From NCBI GenBank assembly GCA_904066235.2, contig CAJFCV020000006.1:8680001-8744000 (forward strand): DNA of 64,000 nt, given 5' to 3'. How positions within the stretch are numbered: the first letter of the stretch is position 1; every line of letters starts with the position of its first letter. The notes under the pieces were generated by a model. It had not been told where the DNA came from and searched no databases. It saw only the letters and a list, made by a program, of their open reading frames with translations. The stretch comes from Bursaphelenchus xylophilus. Its lineage: Eukaryota > Nematoda > Chromadorea > Rhabditida > Aphelenchoididae. The position numbers and the translations under genes are program-made. Shown here piece by piece: positions 47,213 through 59,100 of the stretch.

Positions 47213-47454
47213 TTTACCAAAAAAAGAAAACATTTTTTTTTGAAATGTTTTCGCTTCGGGACTTGAAAAAAAAGGATTTTTTGTGAAATTTGAAAAAAAA
47301 TTGAAATGCTTTCGCCTCGGGACTGGAAAAAAAACAATTTTTTGGAAAATTCAACAAAATTTTGAAATCTTTTCGCATCGGGAGTAGAAAAAAGGGTATC
47401 TGACTGACTATTAACTGTGGTGCCGCCAGCACTAAAATTTTTTCTAAAACCAAT

Positions 47455-47750
47455 GGTACCACCTGGTACTATATAGTACCACGTGTTTTTGGGCTCTACT
47501 AAGCACCAAATCATCACCATTACTTCCCTACGGCCAAATTTTCACATCTCACTAAACAGTACCATTTGGTACTATATAGTACCAAGTGTTAAAACGTGTT
47601 TTTGGGTTCTACTAAGCACCAAACCAACGCCATTACCGCCTTACGGCCAAATTTGCACCTCGTACTAAATAGTACCAGGTAGTACTATTTAGTACCAAGT
47701 GTTAAAAATGTGTTTTTTTAAGCAGTACTCGGCACCAAAACAACACCATT
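47455..47750. repeat. About 110-bp tandem repeat with GGTACTATATAGTACC palindromes
   Basis: Three degenerate units. Each starts with a palindrome such as GGTACTATATAGTACC, then a GTGTTTTTGGG segment, a CTAAGCACCAAA segment and a CACCATTA or GCCATTA segment. Confidence 0.75.
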
Positions 47751-48750
47751 AACGTCTATAAGTGTTATAAGTCGAAAAAATTTCAAAAAGAATCCCTAAA
47801 GGTAGTATTATAAAGTAACAGAAACCCAGTTTTCATATTCAGTCAGTTCATACTCAGTTAGCTCGAAAAAATTTCAAATTTTAGATATAGGTTTATGACT
47901 GGCCACTAAGTTAATTATACCATGAAAATAGGGCTAATTTTAAGGAATAGCAGCTTGACCGAGGGGCCAAATACGTGAAGCAAGCACAACAAAAAAATTT
48001 GGAATTGGGTGCCGAGTTAAAAATCGGGGTCTTAAGTCGACGCCAATTTTTTGATTTGGGCGTCGACTTTTTTGTGCACCGAAAATCGCGATTTGGGAAA
48101 AAAAATTCCGAGATTTTATATGACCACCTTTATATTTGAACCCCTTTTCGCTTAATTTTTCACTGGTTTGCGGAAATTAAGCCAGTTTTTGGGCATTATC
48201 ACCCCTAAAAGCCTAAAATGGGCAGCTAAGATTTATATATCCTTGATCAGCACATTTTTTCTGATTATTTGAGAAAGTCCCGTCAAAAAGTAGGAGCCCC
48301 CATAAAAGTACCTTCCTTGTTAAAACACGATTTCTGACTCGGTGAATTAGCCGTGGACATAGGAAATTTTCGATTTTGAGATTTACAGCTGGATATGACC
48401 GCACCCATCATATAAGTGTGTCCCTGAAGCCTTTTGCCCTAATTCTCCCGTTAACCTAGTTTTATTTACAATTTAAGCAATTTACAGTAACGTCAAATAA
48501 CTCAAAATTGAGAAGACACAGAGGCGTAAAACTGTTACCATGTATGTTTTCGGGTACTGGGAATCCAACGGAGGCGGTTTTGGCTCAAAAGGATTACTGT
48601 AACATAGCAAACTTGCGCTTCGGCCGCACAAAATCGGCCGTAAAAAAGTTGTTTCTGAAAACCCACAGCTGAATTTTTGATATGTTGATCAGCATAAAAT
48701 TCTGCCCTAGAAACATTAAAAAAAGTCCAAAAATGCGGGGGCTATTTTCG

Positions 48751-48804
48751 TGGTATAGTGGATTTTGACAAAATCTACCAATCTGACGGCCCGAGTTCGA
48801 GTCC
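48751..48804 (+). other. tRNA-like A box and B box, left arm
   Basis: TGGTATAGTGG (48751-48761) fits a tRNA A box and GTTCGAGTCC (48795-48804) a B box, at tRNA-like spacing. The acceptor and T stems do not pair properly, so this is not a functional tRNA gene; it may be an old tRNA-derived or SINE-like internal promoter. Confidence 0.55.
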
Positions 48805-49642
48805 GGGTGGACGCAAATCGCTTAGAATTGGTCGGGAATGACTTTAAAGGCGCGGATATGGAAGATTGAGTTTATTTCAGGTGATTTTGACAACATTCTG
48901 GCAATTTTCGGATTTTTTGGTGAAAAAAAGGCGAAAATACAACTTTTTGACAAATCGTATTTTACACGGCTGTTTTGCGTTCATGACAAAATAAGAACTT
49001 ATATTTAATCGTTTGAAGAGTTTTTTTGGCAATTAAACTCTTCAAAAAAATTTTTTTAATATTGTACTTGACATCTGATAAGCAAGCAGTGCATGGACCT
49101 TCCAGGTTGTAATTTCTTTCGCTCTGACTTGACAAATTGTCTGCAAAGGTTATAACTAGCATAAAATTTGAATTATTTGACGGCTAACCACAAGAAATCT
49201 AGTTTGAAAATGAAATTTTCTCCGCATTTCATCGATTGTTCTATAGAGGGAAATCACCTTGATGATGAACCGTTTTCTGAAAAAAGTGTGAAATATGGTC
49301 ATAAAACAGTGAATTACGTTGTTATTAGCCAAGTTTCGTTACTACAGATGCCTGCAAGAGGCAAAATTAACAGGTACCTAGTATAATATCTGAATACTCA
49401 GAAAATGGTTTCTACTTAATGGAAACGCTTTAAAAACACTACATATAAGTTCTTATTCTGTCATGAACGCAAAACAGCCGTGTAAAATACGATTTGTCAA
49501 AAAGTTGTATTTTCGCCTTTTTTCCACCAAAAAATCCGAAAATTGCCAGAATGTTATCAAAATCACCTGAAATAAATTCACTCTTCCATATCCCCGCCAT
49601 TAAAGTCTTTCCCGACCAATTCTAAGCGATTTGCGTCCACCC

Positions 49643-49696
49643 GGACTCGAACTCGGGCCGTCAGATTGGTAGATTTTGTCAAAATCCACTATACCA
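49643..49696 (-). other. tRNA-like A box and B box, right arm
   Basis: The mirror copy of the left-arm boxes: B box 49643-49652, A box 49686-49696 on the minus strand. The two potential pol III promoters therefore point towards each other. Confidence 0.55.
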
Positions 49697-50221
49697 CGAA
49701 AATAGCCCCCCGCATTTTTGGACTTTTTTTTAATGTTTCTAGGGCAGAATTTTATGCTGATCAACATATCAAAAATTCAGCTGTGGGTTTTCAGAAACAA
49801 CTTTTTTACGGCCGATTTTGTGCGGCCGAAGCGCAAGTTCGCTATGTTACAGTAATCCTTTTGACCCAAAACCGCCTCCGTTGGATTCCCAGTACCCAAA
49901 AACATACATGGTAACAGTTTTACGCCTCTGTGTCTTCTCAATTTTGAGTTATTTGACGTTACTGTAAATTGCTTAAATTGTAAATAAAACTAGGTTAACG
50001 GGAGAATTAGGGCAAAAGGCTTCAGGGACACACTTATACGATGGGTGCGGTCATATCCAGCTGTAAATCTCAAAATCGAAAATTTCCTATGTCCCGGCCT
50101 TGCACACGGCTGTGAGTCAGAAATCGTGTTTTAAACCCAAAAATTTGCAAGACTTATGGGACACCCTAATATCAACTGGAATATGCGGCTTGTGATTTTA
50201 TTAATCAAATTGCAATTCGAA

Positions 50222-51569
50222 TTACACTCTTTTCTCGGGCAACGCCAGCCGTCCGTTGAAATCGAGGACAACACATTTTTTCTGCAGCACCGGAAGACCG
50301 TAGCGGAAGGCGTATTTGTCCTTAGCGTCAGTTTCCTTGACCTTGAATTGACAATTGAACCCATCGTATGGAGCTGACAGAAGCGAGCTTGAAATAGAAA
50401 TGCTTTCACCGCCAACGTTAAATAGCAATTCACGACCGCTACGGCAAGGGTAGACCAAACGGCCTTCACTGTCATTTCTCGCGCCGAAGTATTGGCGCAA
50501 CACTCTAACCGCCTCTCTTGGCATATGGATGTACTCACTTCCGAAGTCGAAGACCCCCTGAAAATCCAGTCATTAAAACTGCAGTGAAAGTAAAGATTGA
50601 GATCCTTGAAACATGCTGTCAACTTACCCGCCACGATCCGTTGTAAGCTCCATAGCCAGTGCTGATGTTGAAGGTGGTGGCACTGAAGACCCATCCTTCT
50701 TCCTTCTCGACGTTAACGAATCGGGTGACTGGAAGACAACGCTGTCTGTCCAACTGTCCGACAGTAAGAACTCCGTCAACAACATTGTCGGGAGTTTGAG
50801 GCAAAAAATAGAGGGATAGCAAAGGAGACGGGATCACTCCATGATCAGCCAGCTGCTTGATGGGGGAGGGGACTCCATCCTTGGAGGCCAAGCCAAGACC
50901 AAAGACTCCGTCGTAGTTAACGTCTTGGTAGGCATCGTTAAATTCCTTGACAACGCCAAATTGAACATTGTTGGCGGTAAGGCCAGGACGATAGTGAGTG
51001 CCAAGGCGGAAGGTGTCATGCCCAAGAGCGGCTTGAATCGTGGAGCCCAAGAACGTCAAGTTGGATGAGCCGGTTCCTAAAATAAAATGATGCTGTTTGA
51101 GAAACGCTCAAACCACAAGGTTGGAAATATCTTTTGGAATTTGGAACTTACCCTTCACGTAGCTCCTTGATCGCTCCGGGTCAAAGACGTTCTTGTTTGA
51201 GCATGATCCGGAAGACTTTTCGTCGCTGAGTTTCTTGGCGCAGCAGTGAGAAGCACAGAGGTGAGGGCACAGCTTTTCTAAAGGCTATTTTATGATTGTA
51301 TGTATATACATACCATCGCCACATTGAGCTGCACATGAGCATGAAGCATCGGGAACCCAGAGGGCAGAAGTGCTGGTGTCAAAAGCAACATTAATATCTT
51401 GTCCGGGGTTTCCAATCGACACTGTGCCGACAAATGCTTTTGAACCAGTGTCCAGATCAATTGGAATTCCTGAGGAAAAGCCGCTTTCCTTCCGTTGAAC
51501 CCGTCTGATTGGAATCTCAATGGCCAACGCGGCCGCCACCAGTAATAGAGAAATGCTGATAGAGCGCAT
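50222..51569 (-). CDS. Secreted pepsin-fold protein, atypical active site (protease-like 4)
   Basis: Four exons: 51314-51569, 51152-51277, 50628-51076, 50222-50557, giving 388 residues. The signal peptide covers residues 1-16. The first catalytic-type motif is DTS (Asp64), the second DFG (Asp281). The 36-nt first intron here contains an in-frame stop, which shows that the matching stretch in protease-like 2 and 3 is intron too. Closest to protease-like 3 by promoter and 5' exon. Expected to be secreted into the gut lumen or pseudocoelom (inference from signal and GATA sites). Confidence 0.9.
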
Positions 51570-51604
51570 TTTCTGTTCAGTATACTCTCTCTGGGGAATC
51601 GTGG

Positions 51605-51647
51605 GTTATTTTATAGTTGTCAGTTAACGATAAAACTTCCATTATCA
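51605..51647 (-). promoter_or_regulatory. TATA box and TGATAA site, protease-like 4
   Basis: On the minus strand TGATAA (51642-51647) precedes ACTATAAAAT (about 51606-51615), as in the other two recent copies. Confidence 0.6.
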
Positions 51648-52791
51648 TTCTCCTAAGTTTTTAATTAACATTCAATGGGGGCTTTAAATGGGAGCGCCCT
51701 TTGGAATGGGCCTGAATCAGCTAAGGCCGTGATTTCACTACAAATTGATAAGATGTAGTCTGGGAGAGTGGACGCCTACGTGTTTCAATATACTTCTTTT
51801 TATGATAATAGTTTGTTTATCGGGTTTGATTCATGAAACGTGGGCGAAAGTTATTTTACAAGGAAAGTAAATACTTCTATGGGGTATGGAGTTCCAGGTC
51901 GAGATATATATCAAAAAATTTGCAAAAATTTTCTGATTCAGAATATATAAAACTTAGCTTCCTAATTTTGGTCTGATGACATGTTTTTGTCCTCAGAAGT
52001 TTTCTCGCGACACCATGCAAGTATCTTTTTGACCGTGTTTTTACCAATAAAAAAATTTTTTTTTGTGCAGGAATAAATTCTGACGTCTTGCGATAGGGCA
52101 GTGGGTTGAGCATTTGCGTTCTCTATGTAGGGAGGGGTTAGTTCATTTTATTAATTTTTTTCTGATTCTTTTCCGAGATTTTGCACATCTCTTCTCAATT
52201 GAGAATTGGTTTCCTTAGGGAGTATTGATCTATCGGCCCAGACAGTAAATAACGAAAGGCTCTGACGTAACGCAAGCGCCGTTTCTATATACCGTTGGGA
52301 AACGTCGGTTATTTTTATGCCCCGATGGCTAGTTGTCCTGCGGTGGTCTCTGCAGACGATTCCTCCAACAACTTCTACCGGGAAATACTTGGCCTTCCAA
52401 GGGGAAGGAAATCGGGTAATCGAATGATTTCGTTCCCTTTTGAAATCAACATGATAATAAACGATAATCAATTCGAACAGATAAGTTTATCAAGAAGTGA
52501 CAAATACAATAAAATTAAAATAGCAATACAATAACAAAACACAACGCTACAACAACACTCAACAACAACCTACACTCACTGCAGCACGACTACAACTACT
52601 ACAACACTCAAATCAAGATGGGATAAAACCTCAGAGAACGTTACGGTGTCGTGATTCATGCTCTCCGCTTTGGGATCTCTCCATCGAACATTCTCGAAGA
52701 TCGGTGAAAAAAGAAGCTGGGGAAAACAATTGACACGGGGAGACATCTCTCTCCCTCCATAAATTCCATCGTGATGCCATCGAGTTGGCAC

Positions 52792-53568
52792 TAAGCATGG
52801 CTGCAACCCGGGCCGGGGGCCGACCGGGGGCCGGACGGCAAATATAAATACTGCATTCATTACGAGGTATAACACATTTTTTGTTATAACAATCGACCAT
52901 AAATTATTAAAACAAAAAATTACCAACCATTGCCTAAAGTGATTGAGTACGGAAAGGTCCGCTGCGGAAAGGTCCGCTAAAAAAAGGAAAGCGGAGGGAG
53001 GGGAGGGGGGGGGGAGGTTCTCAGATGGCGCTGATTTCGAAAATCATAGCAATTTTTTCTGAATTTTACAATTTTGCTTAAGCAGTAGTGTCATTTTCGC
53101 TGTAAAGACGAAAAAAGCGCCATAAGTTTTTCAAGTTTGACCAAGTTTTTACCAATTAAAACGTTTATTTTAATGAATTGAGGAAGATAGGCAAGAATTC
53201 AGAAGAAACGGATACAATTTTCAAAATCAGCACCACCGAATACCCCGAAAATTTTTTCAAATCGACATGAAATTTTTTTTGCGCGAGTGGTAAACAAGGT
53301 TACTTTATGTTCGCTATCACCCTTGTGTTGGAAAAAATGCAAATTTTTGTCAAAAAAGCTTATTTTTCCCTTTTTTGCGGGTAAAACTCAGATTTCAGAA
53401 AAACTGGGCCGGCCCGGGCCGGGCCTAAAAATCAAAGCCCGGTATCGGGCTGAGAAATTAGACGGCCCGGGCCGGGCCTAAAAATCAAAGCCCGGTATCG
53501 GGCTGAGAAATTAGACGGCCCGGCGCGGGCCGGAAAATTTTGCAAAGCCCGGCCCAGAGCCATGCCTA
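52792..53568. mobile_element. hAT-like MITE with GGCCCG iterons, copy 2
   Basis: The ends TAAGCATGGCT and AGCCATGCCTA are the same as in 32864-33325. Flanks GTTGGCAC (52784-52791) and GTTGGCGC (53569-53576) agree at seven of eight bases. The right end carries a duplicated block with AGCCCGGTATCGGGCTGAG, and the interior is longer than in copy 1. No transposase. Confidence 0.82.
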
Positions 53569-53834
53569 GTTGGCGCATCGTGGATAACTCCAGGTTTCGT
53601 GGAAGCTGACGGTCCTGATGGAGGCGAGACCGCTGCAAGAAATTTTTTCCTTTCGGCCAATTGTTTTCATCCACCAAACTCGAAAACAAAACTTGCCCAG
53701 TGATAATTGTATGCGAATGTGTATCTTTTATTTGGCAACATTTTGAAGAACGGCAGGAGAATGAACGGTTATTCAATTTTTTTCAACAATGAAATACTTT
53801 GTTACGCGGATTTGCCATGGAAACCGACTTTTAA

Positions 53835-55647
53835 TTAGGAGCTCGTTTTAGCCTTCTTCTTGGGCAAGGCCAGCCTTCCGTTGAAATCGAAGACAACACA
53901 ATGTTTCGCCAGTGCAATGGCTCCGAATCGGAAGGCGTAGTTGTCGTGGGGACTGATTTGTTTCAGCTTTAATAGACAGTTTCCGCCGCCCCAAGGTACG
54001 GTGAGCTCAGTGCTCGGCACTAGAATCGGCTGTCCTCCAATATTGAAGACAAATGTGGTGGCTCGGTTGCAAGCAAATACAACGCGACCTTCTTCGTCGA
54101 TTTTCGCGGATAGAGATGAGATAACGGCGGTGAAAGCCTTCGGCGGAATGTGAATGTAGTCAGTGGAGAAGTCGAATGTTCCCTTAAAGCCACTAGGTTA
54201 AACATTGAGCTTACAGGGGAAGTACTCCAAGTGCGACGCTCAGATTTGGATGAAACTTGGCACAAATTTAGAATAACTTTTTTTCTGAGAAAATTTAGGT
54301 CTTTTTGTCGAATTTCGGCACGAAAAGTTTCATGCCCATTTCGACCGTAAAATATAATTTTTCTACAAAAAATCAAATTTTTCCGCACGAAACTGCTAAA
54401 GTTATGGCCAAAATGCGCTTTTCTTTCTGACCGCTCTCCACGTTTAGCGTGCTCTCTCGGCGGCAAAAATCGTTCGAATTCTCGGCGGCGCCCGCAATGC
54501 ACGAGCTAAAACTTTCAGGAATTGATATATACTTAGTTCATACCCGACGTGTGTGCAAAATTTAAAGAAAATCTGAGCGTCGCACTTGGAGTACTTCCCC
54601 TGTTAATAAACTTTCATTTGGAGTTCCAAGCCTTCAACAATAGCTTTACCTTCCAACCGGGATCCGAAACACTCGCCGAAGAGGACGCGTTGAACACTGG
54701 GGAACTAAAAACCCAGCCTTCCCGTTTTTCCACTTGGATGAAATTCTCCACTCTATCGCAACGTTGAAGATCAACTTGACCCAAAGTCAGAACCCCATCG
54801 ACAACGTTGTCTGCATCTAACGGGAGTAAATAAACCGTTAGTAAAGGTTTCGGGATCACCCCATGCTCAGCCATTTGCTTTATGGGAGAAGAGAGAGCGT
54901 TGCCGACCGCCAAGCCAATGCCAAACACCCCGTCGTAGTTGACTTTCTGGTAGGATTCGGGGAAGTCCTTGACCAAAGCGAACTGAACGTTGTCCGAGGT
55001 TGGCCCCGGTCGGTAATGGGAGCCAATGCGGAACGTGTCGTACGCCAAAGTTGCGTCTACAGTTTCGTTGAGGAAGCTGACTTCGATCTTGCCTGAGGCT
55101 GCAAAATCGTTTGGTAAAGCATGTGGAGAACAGCAAGAAGTTTTATTAAACTTTAGTTAGAAACTCAAAAAATGAATAAAAAGTTCCTGCAAAAAAATCT
55201 TACTTTTGACATAACTTCTTGACTTTGAGGCGTCAAAAATATTCTTCTTGGTGCAAGTGCCCTTTGCTTTTGTGCCAATAAGATTGGTGATGGTAGTACA
55301 ACAATGAGCAGCGCAGAGTTGTGGGCATAGCTGCTCTAAAACGCGTACAAATCACAAGGTTGATCGTGCTATTGTCGTTTATTTGACTCACTGCTTTCAC
55401 ATTGAATCCCGCAAGAGCACGCGGAATCTGGGACCCATAAGGCGGCACTGTTTACATCAAACGCAACATTAAAGTCTTGGCCCGGATTCCCGATGGAGAC
55501 AGTTCCTATATAGACGGTTGATCCCACATCACGGTCGATTGGAACTCCAGAAGCGAACGGTTCTGGCTCTCCGACCAATCGTTTTACCGGGATCTCGAAA
55601 GCGAGTGTCGTTGCAAAGAGAATGAAGTAAAGGACTGATGACTTCAT
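53835..55647 (-). CDS. Secreted pepsin-fold protein, most divergent of the minus-strand set (protease-like 5)
   Basis: Four exons: 55392-55647, 55204-55335, 54650-55098, 53835-54182, giving 394 residues. The ATG at 55647 is preferred over an in-frame one at 55662 because it gives the 256-nt first exon of the paralogs. A signal peptide is present ([13 protein letters not shown]). Motifs read DVN and DFS, so even Gly of the second motif is lost; the flap region is also changed. The Cys-rich insert is kept. Intron 3 (467 nt) holds a MITE. Together these changes make this the member least likely to be a working protease. Confidence 0.88.
54214..54602. mobile_element. 389-bp MITE with TTA duplication in protease-like 5 intron 3
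   Basis: Ends CAGGGGAAGTACTCC and GGAGTACTTCCCCTG are inverted for about 35 bp, flanked by TTA (54211-54213, 54603-54605). TTA fits the TWA targets of PIF/Harbinger. Removing it leaves a 75-nt intron. Confidence 0.85.
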
Positions 55648-55695
55648 AGCAATTCCTGACACTGTTTTGCTGAAATCATTTCATTCAACTGGTCT

Positions 55696-55710
55696 TGATA
55701 ACAATTTATC
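55696..55710 (-). promoter_or_regulatory. Paired GATA sites, protease-like 5
   Basis: TGATAA (55696-55701) and an inverted TTATC (55706-55710) lie about 50 bases before the ATG. No clear TATA box is seen. Confidence 0.45.
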
Positions 55711-56199
55711 TGTGACCTCAAAATTTTTAATTAAACAAATATAATTTCTGGGAGCGCCGTTCGAGCCGATTGTTATGCGAGAAAAGACGAATGTTAAAGT
55801 TACCTGTAGAGTATTGGAGAAAAAGTCAATTGGGAAAAAATATATAGAATAATTCCTTTGCCTTTTTTAGCTAGCCAAAACGATAATGTTCTAGCCCAAC
55901 TTCACAAGAGCATATTTATAGTCGTTTTCATCTATCCATGCCGTTTATTGGCCCTAAAAAATATGCTTACTGGCCATATTATCTTTCTCATTTTTCAGAA
56001 GCTTATATAGAGGACGCCGTTTAAATAAATTGAAACAATGTGCTTGTTATGGGAGCCAGAAGCAATTTCAAAATATCTACATATAAGAACGGTTCATCGA
56101 TTAGGATCGATTCCGTCTGCGGCAGATTCAAAATTGGGGATCCGTTGAGTGAGTCACCTTTTAGAAACACTGTGTCAATATCAAGCCACGTATAAGTAG

Positions 56200-59100
56200 G
56201 GAGGAATTTTTTTTCGCCCGCAAATGGACTTTTCGATGCCCGCAAATTTTCGCGGTTCGCGACCGCAAATTAAATCGAAATTTGCCCGCACTTTTTCTGC
56301 CCGCAAATTATAAAAATGTTATGAAACGCCTGGAATATGGATAATTAGTCAAATATCCGTGCAAATACGGTGAAATTAATAAATTTACATATGTAAATGT
56401 GCATTTGACAAAAAAATTTTTTGAGAAATGTTTCTAATCCATGTTTTCTGGGATAAAATTTCAAATAACGGAATAATATCATGTTTTTGGACAAAGCTGA
56501 TGAATATGGAGTCCAAATCAACTTGTTATAAAGGCCGAACAAAACTTTTTTTTGTCTAAACGAACTTTTCGATGCCCGCAGATCGGAAAATCGGGTCCTC
56601 GGACAATACGAATGTAAAACTCTTCATTGTAATCCCTTTTTGAGCAATTCCTAGCTACCACTAGGCCATTGCCGCATGTCTCTTCGCAGAAAATTTGAAT
56701 TTCAGTTTTGCGGGCAAAAAAGTTTGAAAACTTTTGGATGCCCGCAAACAAAAAAATGCTCCAAAACCTTTCGTAAGCCACCGTAATGAAAATTTTTTGA
56801 TTACTATGACAAGATGAAGCACTATGATCATTTTGTGGCAATTGAGGCCGATTTGTTTGCAGGAAAACAGATTTTTGACAGAAAAAATACAGGGTGTTCC
56901 GAGAATTATGGAAAAAACTATTCATTAATAACTTTGTGCTCGGTGGTCCAATCCGAAAAAATTTTTTTGCATTTTACAGGAAAACCTTTGAGTTTTTAGA
57001 ATCAAAAAAAATTTTTCTTTGATCGGCGGAGACTTTGGTAATCCTCCTTGAATTCGGCGGAGTGTTTTTTTCACAAATGCGGCTGTAAATTGTTGTATGT
57101 GTGAAGAAAATGGGCGGAAAAGGATTCAGAAGATACAATATGACATTTATTTCAAATGTTTGTCATTCGGCGGAGACATTTTTTAACTTCGGCGGACGAT
57201 TTCCTCGAAAAAAATCTTCGACTTTGGAGAGTCAAAATTGGCTAAAACCAAAACGAATGGTATTCCTGGTGGCATGGCGCCTAAATAGGACTGACTGCGT
57301 CTTCGGCCTACTGGGAGAAGAAAAAAAGGCAATTCGGCGTAGAAATCGGCGGAGAAAAAATGGACCCATTTTTACAGTCTCGTTTGTGAAAAAAGCGCTC
57401 CGCCGAATTCAAGGCGGATTACGGAAGTCTCCGCCGATAAAACAAAAAAATTTTTTTTGATTCTAAAAACTCAAAGGCTTTACTGTAAAATGCAAAAAAA
57501 AATTTTCGGATTGGACCACCGAGCACAAAGTTATTAATGAATAGTTTTTTCCATAATTCTCGGAACACCCTGTATTTGCGGGCAAAAAAAGTTCTAAAAA
57601 TTTTTGAATGCCCGCAAATCTGAAAAAAGCTTCTAAATCAATCGAAAGTAGTTGTGATGAAAAAACGAGTTCCATAAGTCACATTACGACACTTTTGCGG
57701 CCAGTGACACCGATTTTTCAGTTGAAAAATCCAAATTAAAATTTGCGGGCAAAAAAAGTTCCAAAAATTTTTGGATGCCCGCAAATCAAAAAAGGCTTCC
57801 AAATCAACTAAAACTTATTGCCTTGGGAAAAATTGGACTCATAGTGCCATTATGACAAGTTTTATGACCACTGATACCGATCTTTTGGTTGAAATGTTGA
57901 AATTTAAATTTGCGGGCAAAAAAGTTCCAAAAATTTTTGGATGACCGCAAATCAAAAAATTTTTTCCAAATCAATCAGAACTTCTTATTAAGAAGTCACA
58001 ATATTTTTTGGTATCGGCGCGACCTGAGCAACCACTGTCAAAAAAAGTTAAACGCAAAATTATTTTATGTGTCACTTTTTTATGCAGCTTATATGAGTAA
58101 AAGATGGCGGTTTCAACAGTACCAAACATTAAGGGGTGCATTCATTTAGGCCTGCGAAACAAGACTTTAATTCTCAAACCCAAAAATACACAAGACTTAA
58201 GGGACACCCTAGTAGTTACCGGCGTGCAACAGGAAGAGGCGCCTTTTTTTGAGGACATTCATAATAAAAACCTTCACTTATTACTAAAGTTTCTAAAAAG
58301 CAAAATAAATATAATGTGACTTCTTAATAAGAAGTTCTGATGGACTTGGAAAAATTTTTTGATTTGCGGTCATCCAAAAATTTTTGGAACTTTTTTTGCC
58401 CGCAAATTTAGATTTCAACATTTCAACCAAAAGATCGGTATCAGTGGTCATAAAACTTGTCATAATGGCACTATGAGTCCAATTTTTCCCAAGGCAATAA
58501 GTTTTAGTTGATTTGGAAGCCTTTTTTGATTTGCGGGCATCCAAAAATTTTTGGAACTTTTTTTGCCCGCAAATTTTAATTTGGATTTTTCAACTGAAAA
58601 ATCGGTGTCACTGGCCGCAAAAGTGTCGTAATGTGACTTATGGAACTCGTTTTTTCATCACAACTACTTTCGATTGATTTAGAAGCTTTTTTCAGATTTG
58701 CGGGCATTCAAAAATTTTTAGAACTTTTTTTGCCCGCAAATATTTTTTCTGTCAAAAATCTGTTTTCCTGCAAACAAATCGGCCTCAATTGCCACAAAAT
58801 GATCATAGTGCTTCATCTTGTCATAGTAATCAAAAAATTTTCATTACGGTGGCTTACGAAAGGTTTTGGAGCATTTTTTTGTTTGCGGGCATCCAAAAGT
58901 TTTCAAACTTTTTTTGCCCGCAAAACTGAAATTCAAATTTTCTGCGAAGAGACATGCGGCAATGGCCTAGTGGTAGCTAGGAATTGCTCAAAAAGGGATT
59001 ACAATGAAGAGTTTTACATTCGTATTGTCCGAGGACCCGATTTTCCGATCTGCGGGCATCGAAAAGTTCGTTTAGACAAAAAAAGTTTTGTTCGGCCTTT

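Larger units (their letters stand above)
46843..48132. mobile_element. TIR element, TA target, carrying repeat arrays
   Basis: Ends TAAAGGTGGTCATATAA and TTATATGACCACCTTTA are inverted, flanked by TA (46841-46842, 48133-48134). Arms of about 135 bp include GGCGTCGACTT and its complement. Between them are three different tandem-repeat blocks (47085-47212, 47225-47400, 47455-47750). A further, outer inverted pair around TGTGCTGATCAAGGATATA (46333-46351 and 48235-48253) encloses the whole element. Confidence 0.75.
48324..50130. mobile_element. Foldback element flanked by TTAA with tRNA-like arms
   Basis: Arms of about 680 bp (48324-49003, 49445-50130) are reverse complements, starting AACACGATTTCTGACTC. 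TTAA flanks both (48320-48323, 50131-50134). The spacer is about 440 bp with no convincing gene. TTAA duplication would suit piggyBac-like mobilisation, but the ends do not begin CCY, so the family is open. Confidence 0.7.

Noticed and set aside
47085..47750. CRISPR-like array
   Set aside because: Spacing is irregular and spacers are not unique; the host is a eukaryote. These are tandem repeats in a transposon.
48740..48830. tRNA gene
   Set aside because: A and B boxes are present but acceptor and T stems fail to pair; kept only as tRNA-like.
49168..49386. 72-codon gene in the spacer of the TTAA foldback
   Set aside because: No motif, no known transposase similarity; compatible with chance.
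52151..52534. Retroelement gag-like frame near the fourth protease-like gene
   Set aside because: Overlapping frames on both strands are open and no zinc knuckle or protease motif is visible.
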